From contig CBDCUL010000011.1 in NCBI GenBank assembly GCA_965222855.1, positions 124,001 to 188,000 of the forward strand: a DNA stretch of 64,000 nucleotides. The letters run 5' to 3'. This DNA is from JABABV01 sp965222855. Its GTDB lineage: Bacteria > Bacillota_I > Bacilli_A > Mycoplasmatales > JABABV01. This document shows positions 32,288-44,221 of this stretch, piece after piece; within the stretch, counting starts at the first letter, position 1; every line of letters starts with the position of its first letter. The notes beneath the pieces were generated by a model. It made no database searches. It saw only the letters and a program-made list of their open reading frames with translations, and was not told the origin of the DNA. The translations under genes were made by a program, and so were the position numbers.

Positions 32288-33577
32288 ATTTCTATTTTTA
32301 AAATTTTTAAGTGCTTTTAATTTGTTAATTAGTTTTGAAGTTCGCGATGGTTCGATTTCTTTATCCGGTATTTTGGAGAAATAATTTGGTTTAGTATGTT
32401 TATGATCATTAGTTTTTACTTGAACAACATCTTTACGAGACTGAAATCTTAATAAATTACGTTTGTTTTTTGATTTTAAAATTTTATTAAATTTTTTCTC
32501 ACTAATTTTTAGAATAATTGGATTCGAATAAACTTTATATATAGCTGAGTTAATTACGAAACCATAATAAAGAATCGTCGATAAGAATAAGAAGACAATG
32601 GCGACCGACATCATCGATGCAACTGCCCCATAATAACTAGTGTATTTAAAAATTAATTTATTGAATGTTGTTAAAATAGCGATTAAAATATAAAGTAAAA
32701 ATGAAGCAACTAATGATCCAGGATGGACCGATCTTCAAGATACTCGCTCTTGAGGCGTTGCTACAAAAACAACTACTAATAAAATATAAATAATAAATAT
32801 TGTGAAAGGAATCTTGAGCACGTCTCATAACCAAATCACATTAGTCTGGCCAACTATCGTTGATAAAAAGGATGATAACATTAATGCAAGAATTAAAAAG
32901 AAGTTCAGTAAAAATATTAAAATACTAGATTTAAGATAAGTATTTCTAAGTGGAATTTTATATTCTTCGTTATAAACAACCCCAGCAACCATGATTATTT
33001 TTCGTGCTGATGAAATTGAAATATATAAAGAAATAATTGCTAATGAGCCAACTGCGATTCAATTTTGAGTATTTTTAGTATTCGTTAAATCTTTAAAGAT
33101 TTGCGAACCGATTGATTGCCCAAAAATTTCGTTAATGAAATTTTGAATAGTCGCAATAAAGTTTGAGTTTTTACCCTCAGCAGTTAATTCTAAAAAGACA
33201 ATTCCTAAAAAAGTCGCAATTGGAATTAAAGTTATAAACATACTGAAAGCTAAAACTGATGGTAGAAAACTATTAGCAGGTTTGCGGAGTTTCTCATAAA
33301 TATAATTTTCTAATAATTTAACTTTATTTTTATTACGTTCCTTTTTATGAGTAACACTCATAATCAGAACTAAATGAATAATTCAAACAAAAATTATATT
33401 AACAACAATTCTTTTAATGTTTAAAATGCCCATCATTTTTTCACCAAAAGTTTTTGGCTTATTATTTTTGTTTTTGTTTTTGTCAGCTTTTTCTTGAGCT
33501 GTTTTATTAATATTATGCATTTCTTTTAAAGATTTTAATTTGTCAATTTTATCATCAACATTTTTATTACCTAACAT
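32273..33577 (-). CDS. YihY/UPF0761 family membrane protein
   Basis: 434 aa with about seven hydrophobic helices. The core from about residue 85 (KPANSFLPSVLAFSMFITLIP) matches the YihY/virulence-factor-BrkB pattern (formerly annotated ribonuclease BN). The N-terminal 60 residues are Lys/Asn-rich. The ATG at 33577 is used because the frame is open from there (a UGA Trp at about 33380); a later ATG at 33361 would lose the first hydrophobic segment. C-terminal cytosolic tail strongly basic. Function uncertain. Confidence 0.78.
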
Positions 33578-33613
33578 CTCATAAAACCTCCTCTCAAATT
33601 TTATCTTTAATTA

Positions 33614-35042
33614 TTATTTTGTTAAAATTTTTGTAATAATGTCAGAAACTATTTTTGGATTAGCTTTCCCGCGACTAGCTTTCATAACTTGGCCGACGAA
33701 AAATTTCATCACCCGTTCGCTGCGTTGAGCATATTGTTGTACCATTTCTGGATGGTCTGTGATTAATTGTTCAATCATTGGTTTTAATTGATCAATATCG
33801 CTAATTTGGGATAAGTTTAATTCCTTAATTATTTGAGTTGGATCAAGATCTTCAATGATGATTTTATGAAAAATTAACTCCCCTTGTTTTAAAGAAATTA
33901 TACCATTTTCAATTATTTTTATCATCTTTACTAAATTGCTAACACTTAATTTAGTTGCTGATAAAAGGATTTTATGCTGATTTAAATAACTATTTAAAAT
34001 CATAACAATTCAATGGGTTAATTGTTTAAAAATTTTTAGTTTTTAAAGAACAAGCATAAAATAATAAATTAATATCTTTGTTATTAATTAGTTGTTGAAT
34101 TATTTTTAAATCTAAGTTATTTTTTTGATAATAATTAAAATAGAATTCTGGTAATAAAGGAATCTTTGCTTGTAATTGTTTGACTCAATTTTGATCTAAT
34201 ATAATTGGCAATATGTTTGCTTCGGGAATATATCGATAATCAATCGCATCTCCTTTAGAACGCATCATAATATTTTTTTTCAATTTATCATCATATCTTT
34301 TAGTTACTTGTTCAACTAATTCTTGATTTTCAAGCGTTTTAGTTTGTTCAATAATTTCTAAATTAATTGCATTTTCTAAATTGTGAATTGAGTTAATATT
34401 TTTAATTTCAACTTTAGTACCTAGCTTTGAACTACCTTTTAATTTAATTGAAACATTAGCATCGCAACGCATTGAACCATTTTCCATTTTGACATCAGAA
34501 ACATTAGCATATAATAAAATGTTTTGTAAATTTTTAATATATAGCGTTGCTTCGTAAGCATTGCTTATTTCAGGTTCACTAACAACTTCGATTAAAGGAT
34601 TACCACAACGATTAAAATCTAGTCATGTAACACCATTATTATGAATTTGTTTAGCAGTATCTTCTTCTAAATGAGCTCTAGTAATATTAATTTTTTTAAT
34701 TTTATCATTAGCTAATCTAATGTTTAATATTCCTTTTGTAGTAATTGGATTATATTGTTGCGTAATTTGATAACCTTTTGGTAAATCAGGATAATAATAA
34801 TTTTTACGATCAAAAGAAACTGATGATGATATTTCCATATTTAATGCTTTACCTAAAATAATCGCTAAAGCAACTGCCTTTTTATTAACAGTGGGTAGCG
34901 CTCCGGGATATCCTAAATCAATGAAATTACATTTTGTATTAGGTGGTTGTTTAACTGTTGTTGGACTATTAGAAAACATTTTTGTTTTCGTTTTTAATTC
35001 AACATGAACTTCAATTCCGATAACAACATCATATTTATTCAT
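33614..35042 (-). CDS. gatB: Aspartyl/glutamyl-tRNA amidotransferase subunit B, with one frame break
   Basis: tRNA-binding kinase subunit of GatCAB, which converts Glu-tRNA-Gln into Gln-tRNA-Gln. N-terminal VVIGIEVHVELKTKTKMFS and YYPDLPKGYQITQ, then MRCDANVSI. The YqeY-like tail follows with KFFVGQVMKASRGKANP. The first frame ends ...SLKTKNF then TAA at 34026-34028. Skipping one base at TTT TAA A continues as KQLTHWIVMILNSYLNQ to the normal C-terminus, total 475 aa. The start overlaps the gatA stop by 8 bases. Confidence 0.92.
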
Positions 35043-36517
35043 TGTTTATAACCTCCTCTAAATTGCGTTTTTCAATCTCTAAGCTTTCTTGTAAATGATA
35101 TGATATTTTCAAACAAAGATCATCACTATTAAATTGAGTATTGATATTTAGACCAACTGGTAAGTCATCAACAAATCCCATCGGGATTGTAATTGATGGA
35201 ATTCCTGAAAAATTAGCTAATAATAAAATATTATCAGATAAGTCATTAATTTCTGAAACATCAGATTTATCATTAATAGCTCCTTTGATTGTTGGCGCTG
35301 CTGTTCCGGTTGTAGGAAATATTAATGCATCATAATCATTAAATATTTCATTGATTTTTTGAGTAATTAAACGACGAATTTTTTTAGATTTACAAAAAAT
35401 CGGCTCCATATTTTCATTTTTTTAGAAAATATGTTCCTAAAGTAAAGCGATGTTTAAGCATTTTCCCAAAAAATTGATTCCGATTATCCATCCCTGCTGC
35501 TAATCAATTTTGCTCTTTAACACTATTTCCAAAATATCAGCCAGTTAAATTAGATGAAGAAGATGTTGATTCAGCATAAGATATTACCATATAAACTGGT
35601 AAAAGCGCTTTCAGTAATTTGTTGTTAAAATCAACATATTCAACAATTGCACCTAGTGATTTTAATTTAGTAATATGTTGATTAAAAATTTTTTGTACAT
35701 CACTATTAGTCGATGCTTCAATATTTTTAATAATTGCAATTTTTTTATTTTTTAAATAATTACTTGAAAATTTAAATTGATCAGGTAATTTAAAGTTAAC
35801 TTTTTGTGATGTTAAATCTTTATGATCGTATTTTTGTAATACTTTAAAACTATATAATAAATCTTCAACATTTTGACTTACAAAACCAACAGTATCAAGT
35901 GATGGAGAATAAGGAAACATTCCAAATCTTGATATCAAGCCATAACTTGGTTTAAACCCACAAATCCCTAAAAATGATGCTGGTTTACGAATTGAATCAC
36001 CTGTATCGGAACAAATTGAAATCGGCGTGATTCCTAGCGCTACTGAAGCAACACTTCCCGAAGAAGACCCAGATGTAATATGATCTGTGTTTCATGGGTT
36101 TTTAACAACTCCAGTATAGCAAAATGTTCCTGTTCCAGCCATTCCTAATTCATCAGTTGTGTTTTTACCAACTAAAATCCCACCTTGATCTAATATTTCA
36201 TCAATGACAGTTGCGTTGTAAAATGGTTTAAAATCACTTAATAGAGCAGACCCTCCAGTAGTAATATGTTTTTTATGTGAAAATGTATCTTTAATGCTGA
36301 TTGGAATGCCACCAAAAGGTTTCATTAAATCAATTGCAGTTATTTTATTAGCAGCTTTTAGCGCATCTGCTTCAAAAGTGTTAATAAATAAATTATATTT
36401 ATGATTATATTTTTTAATTTTAAGAAAAGATGCTTCAACTAATTCTGAAGCAGTGATTTTATTATTAATCAAATCTTGATGCGTTTCTCATAATGTTTTA
36501 TTTTTCTTAATCATCAT
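35035..36517 (-). CDS. gatA: Aspartyl/glutamyl-tRNA amidotransferase subunit A, with one frame break
   Basis: Amidase subunit of GatCAB. Amidase-signature catalytic region: PFGGIPISIKDTF (Lys), ITTGGSALLSDF, and the cis-Ser/Ser nucleophile region in the conserved GSSSGS stretch near 36055. The first frame reads ...YGADFL then TAA at about 35415; skipping one base at TTG TAA A continues as KSKKIRRLITQKINEIF, which fits the LKxxKxRxLI of the family. Product about 493 aa. ATG at 36517 has AAAGGAG. It overlaps gatC by 11 bases. Confidence 0.92.
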
Positions 36518-36809
36518 TAATAACTCCTTTATTTTTAAAATAGTTATTATCATGGAATTTTGAATTACTTAGAATGTTTTCTTTATTCAAAACACAAATT
36601 TCACTATCATCTTCACGAAGGACGCTCATATCGTTTGTTAAATCACGTGGGTAGTTCATTGGTTTCAAATCACTAACTCCGTGAATTGAATCAATAATTT
36701 TTAATTGTGCTGATATTAATTCTCAATCATGAATAATTGCTTCACAATCTTCATCATCAATATTAATTAAAACTTTTTTCGCTAAATCTTTAATTTCTGA
36801 TTTTGTCAT
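36507..36809 (-). CDS. gatC: Aspartyl/glutamyl-tRNA amidotransferase subunit C
   Basis: Small helical subunit that wraps around GatA and GatB. 100 aa: MTKSEIKDLAKKVLINIDDE, then IIDSIHGVSDLKPMNYP, with the VLREDD segment, the usual GatC order. First gene of gatC-gatA-gatB, all overlapping. It starts 1 base after the ligA stop, so probably co-transcribed with ligA. Confidence 0.92.
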
Positions 36810-36810
36810 A

Positions 36811-38817
36811 TTAACTCCTTGATTTTAATAATTTATTAAATGCTTCTTCGTTAATAATTTTAATTTCTTTAGTAATTGCACTACGATATTTATTAGAATT
36901 TGGTGATAAATTATTAGTAATTAGAAAATCTACTTTACTAGTAATGCTATTGTTGAATATTCCACCATTAATTTCAATCAATTCTTTCATCACATTACGC
37001 GGAATTGATAAGACCCCAGTAATTGAAAAAACTTTACTTGCTAATTTGTTATTTTTCACTGGAATCGCATTATATATTGGGTTAACCCCTTGAGCTATTA
37101 GTAATTTAACTAATTGGACGTTTTGAACGTCCTTTAGTCAATTAATTAAAGAATTTGATACTACTACACCAAAATTGGAAATGTTGCTTAAATCATCGCT
37201 TGTTAAATTAATAAAACTATCTAAGTCATTAAATCTTTTGGCGATGATTGTCGCATTTTTAAATCCGATGTTACGAATTCCTAATCCAAAAATTAAACGT
37301 GCTAAAGAATTACTTTTTGATTTGTTAATTGATGTAATAATTTTATCATAAGATTTTTGTCCAAATCCTGCTTGCTCAAGAATTAGATCTTGATGTTGTG
37401 CTAATTTATAAATATCAGCAACATTATTTAAAATTCCTAGTTCAAAAAATTTCTTCATAATATTTTCGCCTAAGCCAATAATGTTCATTGCTGGACTGCT
37501 AACAAAATGAATGACGTTTTCTAGTTGGCGCGAAGCGCAATTTTTATTAAGGCAATAAAAATCAACATAGTTTTCTTTATTAGCTAGTTCAACATCACAA
37601 ACAGGACATTTAGTTGGGGCGATTCATTTTGGTAATGCTTGATAATCTTCATCTTTAATAACTTCTAAAACTTTAGGAATGATGTCACCGGCTTTTTTAA
37701 TTTTTACAATAGCCCCAATTCTAATATCTAATTTCTGAATATAACTAGCATTATGTAATGTTGCGTTAGCAACTGTTGTCCCACATAAGCTAACTGGTTC
37801 TAAAACAGCATTATAATTAACTTTTCCAGTACGACCAATACTCATCGTAATATTTGTTAATTTAGTAGTGGCTGTTTTAGCACTAAATTTATAAGCTGTG
37901 GCTCATTTTGGAAATTTTGTCGTATTGCCAATTTTTTGATATAAGTTAATATCATTAACTTTGATAACAATCCCGTCAATTGGAAAACCAAGTTGATCAC
38001 GATTAGCTTCGATTTTTTCAATAAAACTTCAAATCTGATTAATATTACCAATCAAAAAATTTTCATTAATATGAAATCCTAATTTTTTGATTGCTATCAA
38101 TGCATCTGATTGAGTTTTAATTTCTGCTGCTTGAGGATTCATATAAAAATAAATAAAAGTTGATAATTTTCTTTGAGCAGTTATTTTAGAATCTAATTGG
38201 CGAATTGACCCAGCTGCCGCATTACGGGAATTAGCAAATAGTTTTTCATTGTTCTGTGCTCGTTTTTGATTAAGATCACTAAAGTCTTGGTCAAAGAAAA
38301 ATACTTCACCACGAACTTCTAAAGTTTCTGTCCCAATAATTTTTAAAGGAATGTCTTTAATTGTTTTAATGTTATGTGTCACATCTTCACCAATCAAACC
38401 ATTACCACGTGTGATCGCTTTAGTTAATTGATAGTTTTGATATTGCAGTGCAATCGATAACCCATCAATTTTTAATTCAGCAATATATTCAATATTATTT
38501 AACCCTGATAACTTTTGAATTTGTTTATCAAAATTTAATAATTCAGTTTGATTGAAAACATTTCCTAAAGATAACATTTTTTGGGAATGAGTAATTTTAT
38601 TAAATTTTTCACTAACATAACCACCAACATGAATTGTTGGTGAATTAGATAATTTAAAATTCGGATGTTGTGATTCTAACTTAATTAGTCTTTGTAATAA
38701 AGCATCAAATTCCAAATCACTAATTAAAGAATCATTTAACTGATAATAAGCATTGTTGTAATGATTCAACTGCTCAGTTAATTTTTTAATTTCGGTTTTT
38801 ATTTTTGAATCATTCAT
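36811..38817 (-). CDS. ligA: NAD+-dependent DNA ligase
   Basis: Seals nicks in replication and repair. 668 aa. Domain Ia at the N-terminus, adenylation motif YIAELKIDGLSIALQY (KxDG Lys), TRGNGLIGEDVT, the RNAAAGSIRQLD motif, OB fold with SIGRTGKVNYNAV, four-Cys zinc finger near 37550-37610, helix-hairpin-helix repeats, and a C-terminal BRCT domain from about 37065. ATG at 38817 chosen (GGAG 7 bases upstream) rather than the preceding TTG. Confidence 0.95.
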
Positions 38818-38834
38818 CAAGAAACTCCTTAGAA

Positions 38835-39308
38835 CTATTTATTTTTTTTAAAATTATCTAATTTTTGATTTAAAAGCGCAATTTCTTGCAAACTACGATT
38901 AACTTTTTTTTGTAAATTAGATATTTTAAAAGTTGATCTAATGCTTTTAAAATATAAAAAGACAATAAACAAAATCAATAGCAAGATAATTCAGGCATTA
39001 TCAGATTTTAATCCTAATCCATTAGCCAGTCATTGCATTCAGTTAAGTGTTTTATCACTATAATATTCATATAAAATTTGTGTTATTAATAAAGATAACG
39101 AAACAATCATCATAAAGATATTTCATAAAGTTCAAGAAATCGATTCTTGAACTTGTAATTTACCTTTTTGAATTAATACTAATAAATAGATTGATAAGAC
39201 AAATACTAAAACAAAAATTAAAATTGGTAAACCGATTGAAATAACATGTTTTCCGGATGATGGCGTAATTGGGGCGATGTTAAGCAAATGTGAAAATGTT
39301 AATATCAT
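38835..39308 (-). CDS. DUF2304-type membrane protein paired with a glycosyltransferase
   Basis: 157 aa: three hydrophobic helices and a C-terminal coiled coil (ISNLQKKVNRSLQEIALLNQ). DUF2304 proteins commonly sit next to GT2 glycosyltransferases, as here, where the start codon overlaps the GT2 stop by one base. Probably helps anchor or couple the transferase at the membrane. The family call rests on layout and context. Confidence 0.6.
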
Positions 39309-40018
39309 TATTTTACTCCTTTTTTAAATTTACGAGATTTTGGCAAGAATGGTTGAATTAAAATAATTGTCACAACTAGAGACAGCATATAAAACATTGA
39401 ATTAAATATATTTAAATATGAGCTCCCTGTTTTTCGATCAATCATTTTAACAGGGATTTCTTTAATTTTATAACCATTACGAATTAATCAAGTTAATAAA
39501 TCAGCTTCTAAATTAATTGGTTGATTTTCAGTAAACATTTTAATAATATCACTAGAAAACATACGCATTCCTGAAGTTGGGTCTTTAATGATTCGGCGAC
39601 AACTAATTAAAATTGCTAATGTTAAAATTTTTGATCCAAGCATTCTTAAAGAAAATGGTTTTTTTGTATCAATAAATCTTGAACCTATTACTATATCATT
39701 GCCTTGTTTTAAAACTTCTAACATTGGTTTAACATACTCTGGTAAATGTTGCCCATCACCATCATATTGTAAAAAAGCATCATAGTTATGATTTTTAGCA
39801 TAAAATATTCCAGCTTGAACAGCACCAGATAAACCAATATTAGTCGGAAGATTTATATGATTAATATTATTTTTAGTTAATATTTCTTGCGTATCATCAA
39901 CAGACCCATCATTAACAACTAGAAAATCAAGATTAGGATTAACCTTCTTAAAATTTCTAATTGTATCTAAAATACATTCTGCTTCATTATGGGCCGGAAT
40001 AATAGTTAGTAATTTCAT
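39308..40018 (-). CDS. Family 2 glycosyltransferase (dolichyl-phosphate-mannose synthase-like)
   Basis: 236 aa. GT-A fold: TIIPAHNEAECILDTI, VVNDGSVDDT, ...FLQYDGDGQHLPEY (DxD-type metal site), GSRF, and DPTSGMRMF. The C-terminus has one hydrophobic segment. Transfers a sugar from a nucleotide or lipid donor at the membrane; acceptor unknown, most likely surface glycolipid or polysaccharide. Follows the GT32-like gene with a 3-base gap. Confidence 0.85.
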
Positions 40019-40021
40019 AGT

Positions 40022-40873
40022 TTAGTCCTTTTTTAATTTATTTAAAAATATTTTCTGTATTTTTTTAGTAGCTCGTTTGTTTATTTTTTTACCTTTTTTA
40101 ATTAAATCTTTATTTGGAGTTATCCCAATTCGTTTTTTTAATTCGTTATTTAATTTACGATGTTTTGAAAAATAACTTAAACGATGCAATTGAAGTGGTA
40201 ATCACGTTAGTGTTTTGTTACGACGAACAAATTCTAGTAATTTAATAATATCAATACTAGTTTTTTTTCAAGACACTTCATGCAAATGTAGCACAATTGT
40301 GTTTGGTGTTGCATTTTGTAAACTGAAAAATTCCATTGGATATACTCTAATTCGCGTTGGTAACTCTTGATAACTGTTATTTAACAATAAACGATACTCA
40401 CTACATAATAGAAAAGTGAAAAGTTCGTTATTAATAAAAAACGGTACTTTATCGTAATTTTCCGAATTAAATAAATCATAAATATCTAAAAGTTGTTTAA
40501 TTAAAGGATGATTGGGAATAACTGCGATAAAGCCAGTAGCGATTAATTTTTGATGTTCAAATCCAATTGTCATATCACTATTTTCAAAGATATCGCCAAA
40601 TGGTTTCATTGCCATCATATCAGTATCTAAATATACGCCACCATATTTATATAAAACTCGTAAACGAACATAATCTGAAACATAAGCATACTTTTTATAG
40701 TCATATGCTTTTTTACAATATTTATTTTCTAATAAATTAAAGTTATCTTCAGTTCATATTCTGAGCTCATATTTAGGGAATAATTTCTGTCATGTTTTTA
40801 TATTAAGTTGTAGTCTATCAGGCATTTTTGACCCAAATCAACAATAATGAATTATTTTAGGAATACGTTGCAT
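40022..40873 (-). CDS. GT32-like glycosyltransferase (capsular-polysaccharide type)
   Basis: 283 aa. N-terminal IPKIIHYCWFGSKMPD and SDYVRLRVLYKYGGVYLDTDM are the hallmark of DXD sugar-binding-motif glycosyltransferases such as OCH1-like and capsular transferases. C-terminus very basic. First gene of a three-gene unit with GT2 and the DUF2304-type protein, presumably making a surface glycan or glycolipid. Confidence 0.85.
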
Positions 40874-40929
40874 TTAATCAACCTTTCATAGTATTTGTAA
40901 TATTATATCAAATAAATATCAGAAAATGG

Positions 40930-40958
40930 TTGCAAAAATTCAATTTTATTAGTATAAT
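40930..40958 (+). promoter_or_regulatory. Promoter of the small S1-domain gene
   Basis: TTGCAA, 17 bases, TATAAT reading rightward, about 45 bases before the ATG. Confidence 0.75.
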
Positions 40959-41001
40959 TTTATAAATATAGTTAATTAATTAATGCTTCAAAGGGGTCCT
41001 C

Positions 41002-41235
41002 ATGGATAATTTAGAATTAAACAGTGTAGTTGAAGGTACAGTTACTGGTATTGTTAGTTTCGGTGCTTTCGTTGATATAGGCGTAGAAAAAAACGGACTA
41101 ATTCATATTTCAAATATTAGCGATGAATACATCAAAGATATTAACGAATTTTTAAAAGTTGGTCAAAAAGTTAAAGTTCAAATCATTAACATTGATAAAA
41201 AACTTGGACGTATAAGCCTAAAAATCGTTAAATAA
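41002..41235 (+). CDS. Single S1-domain RNA-binding protein (CvfD/YabR-like)
   Basis: 77 aa, one S1 OB fold: GTVTGIVSFGAFVDIGV, GLIHISNIS, VGQKVKVQIINIDKKLGRISLKIV. General-stress/ribosome-associated proteins of this size (YabR, GSP13, CvfD) have the same form. AGGGGTCC ribosome-binding sequence, own consensus promoter and own terminator, so it is a free-standing unit. Confidence 0.85.
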   Translation: MDNLELNSVVEGTVTGIVSFGAFVDIGVEKNGLIHISNISDEYIKDINEFLKVGQKVKVQIINIDKKLGRISLKIVK

Positions 41236-41309
41236 TTAGAAAAGTTTAACACAATTAGGATATTATAGGAACTACAGGATGGATAGGATGAAAATTACTA
41301 TATTTAAAG

Positions 41310-41347
41310 TCAAAATGAAAACTTAAGTTTTCATTTTGATTTTTTTT
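41310..41347 (+). terminator. Strong intrinsic terminator after the S1-domain gene
   Basis: TCAAAATGAAAAC-TTAA-GTTTTCATTTTGA, a 13 bp perfect stem, followed by eight T. Confidence 0.85.
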
Positions 41348-41352
41348 ATTCC

Positions 41353-43269
41353 TTAAATCTGAAATATATAATAAAAATCATTACTAATAATTACTTGATA
41401 ATGGAAGTTTTTTAAAAAACCATCATAAATATTAGTTCTTAATTTAATAACTCAGTTGGCACCGGAATGATCAACAGCATTAATGAAAGAATCAACATTT
41501 AAAGGATTAACTCAAACATTATTAATGAATTGAGACTCACTATTTTTAATCAATGTCCCTTTTTTAAAATAAACATTGATTCAAGAATAATCACCAAGAT
41601 ACTTAATACTAAATAAATGATGATCAATCATATATTGATCCATTTTATTAGTAATGTCTTTAACTCCTTTATTAACTAAACTAAATTTATCATAATTAGT
41701 ATAATTAATTTTAGGGAAATTAACAATTACTATACTACTTAAAGTAACTGATGATGCGAAAATAGTAACTAATAGATTAAATTTTTTAATATAACTAAAT
41801 AAATAGATAAATAGAAAACTAATTGGGATAATAATAATTCAGAGCATAATTTCATAATTAAAATTAGCACTAAAATAATTTTTGGACACAACTTGTAATA
41901 ATGGATTTAAAATAATTAATACACTGACAAACAATCATAATATTAAAATGTTTAATTTATTAAAGTTTCAACTTTTTTGAAGCATTTTAAAAAAGATATA
42001 AATTCCAATAATAAATTCTAAACTTCAAGCTGCTGTAAAAAATATTCAATTGATGAAATGAATTTTAAAATTGAAAAAATAATCAACATTTCAAAAATTA
42101 ACTAGGTTTTTACGATCTAAAATTCATAAATAAAGACTGAAAATAACTAACATGACTGGCACTATTAGAACTGTGAAATAGCGATCTTCGTAAATACTCA
42201 TTTCTAATTTTTTAATTGTTTTATTACGTAAATAATAAATAAAGAAAACATAAGACATAAATGAGAAGTAAAAAATTAGCACACTTCAACCAATTAATTT
42301 ATTAATATTGAAAAATAAGAAAGCTAAACTAATACATGGTGTAAAAAAAGTAACCATGAAATCAAGCGTAAAATTATTTTTAAATTTAAAAATAATTAAA
42401 GCGATGACAATGAAAAAAATCACAAAATTTAAATAAATAATTTGACTAGAGAAATTAAGTGCTAATGTCGAAATCAAAGAACCGAGTACCAAATAATAAC
42501 GATTTCGATAATCGGACAATAAATATCTAATATAAAATGCTAATGATAAAAAGATTAAGTTGAAACACAGAAACGTCCCAGTTCATGGAAAAATTGTTAA
42601 AATGAAATGTCATACTAAAAATAAAACAATCACAACAATCCCACTAATAGCGCTATTAATTTTGAAAATTAATGAAATACTTGCTAATGCACAAAAAATA
42701 AATGTAATTAAAAACAAAATATTTAAAACTCAATTAGTTAAGAATGCAATATCAAAATTAAAAATTCTTACTAACATTGCAATTCATAAATAATAAGCAT
42801 TGAATTTTGAAACAATTGAATTGTTGAAAGATATTAATAAATTATTACTATTAGTATTATTATTAATTAGTCCAATAAAATCTTCATTTTGATAATCTAA
42901 TTGTAGTGATCATAAAAAATAATAAATTATAATAAATAAAAGGGCAATTCCTAAAGCGCCTAAGAGCACACGAAAATTTATATATTTATGAAAAACTATT
43001 TTGTGATTCAAAAATATATAAACAACGATTAAGATATTGGCAACAAGTAGCGCCACAAATAAAGGTAATGAATTGGACGATAAAAAAATAAAAGGTAGGC
43101 TAACTGACCACATTAATAAGAAATAACTAACAAAACCTAGTGGAATTGACATTAAATAATTACTGCGCAGTAGAGCAAAACGTTCTTGAATAATTCTTCC
43201 CATAGCGAACCAAATAACTAAGCAAAACATAATTATGAAGATCCCTAAACAAACATTATATAAGACCAT
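41353..43269 (-). CDS. Large polytopic membrane protein, unknown function
   Basis: 638 aa with a dozen or more hydrophobic helices and a C-terminal soluble domain of about 130 residues (from about KINYTNYDKFSLVNKGVKD), probably outside the membrane. Frame open with many UGA Trp. The plan resembles GT-C fold glycosyltransferases or glycan-processing membrane proteins, and glycosyltransferase genes are close by, but I see no diagnostic motif. Next gene in the same direction after the RluD-like gene. Confidence 0.75.
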
Positions 43270-43305
43270 TTAAAACAACCTCCTTTTATTAATTAGAATC
43301 TAATT

Positions 43306-44205
43306 TTAAATACTAAAAGATTTATTATTTAAATATTCTAAAGGACGTTCAACTTTATTAAACTTAATTTTAAAGCTTGATAAATAGAAATCATCAGCAG
43401 AAGCACGTGATCCATATTTAATATCACCGATGATTGGGTTTTGCAAAGCACGTAGCATAGCTCTAATTTGGTGCTTACGGCCCGTAATGATACGAATCGT
43501 TAATAAGTACTTATGTCTTTCAATTTGACGACAATCAACAATATCAGTTAAAGCTTCTTGTGCTCTAATTGGTGCTTTTGGTTTAACAAATGTAAAGATC
43601 ATCATTTTTTCTAACTCATTATGATATATGAAACCTTTAATTAATTTTGGTAACATTGCTTTTGGTACAAAAGTCTTATATCATTTTGAAATCGCTTCGC
43701 GTTCACGAAAAGCACTATTTAGTGTTTGGAGGGCAATTAAATTTTTACCATAAACAACAATTCCCTGACTTCATTTATCAATTCGATTACAATGGCTAAC
43801 TTTGAAAGCATTTTCTTTTTTAGGATCATATAATCCTTTTTGAAATAAATAATGCTTTACTTGGTTATCTAACGTATTGTCAACTGGTCCATGCACTACT
43901 AAACGGCTTGGTTTATTAACAATTAAAATGTTTTTGTCTTCATAGACTGATCCGAAAGTAATTTTTACGTCTGGAATAACTTCAATTTTAGTATTAACTA
44001 ATTGTGGATCTAATCCAAAAACTTTAATTTCGTCTTGCAGTTGAATTTTGTAAGAACCATCTTTGATTGCTTTACCATTAACTTTAATTTCACGTTGTCT
44101 AAGTAAGCGATAAATTTTACTATGTGGTACTTGATTAAAAGTTTTCACTAAAAATTTATCTAGGCGTCTATTTTGGTCGTTTTCATTTACAATTAAAATA
44201 ATCAT
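43306..44205 (-). CDS. RluA-family 23S rRNA pseudouridine synthase (RluC/RluD-like)
   Basis: 299 aa. N-terminal S4 domain (RRLDKFLVKTFNQVPHSKIY... LLRQREIKVNGKAI), then the catalytic region VSHCNRIDKWSQGI, where the Asp of the usual HRLDxxTSG is kept although the flanking residues differ (NRID, SQG), then the RKHQIR motif ITGRKHQIRAM and GDIKYG. It modifies helix 69 or nearby uridines in close relatives. UGA Trp inside the catalytic stretch. Confidence 0.9.
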
Positions 44206-44221
44206 ATTTTAATCCCCTTTT

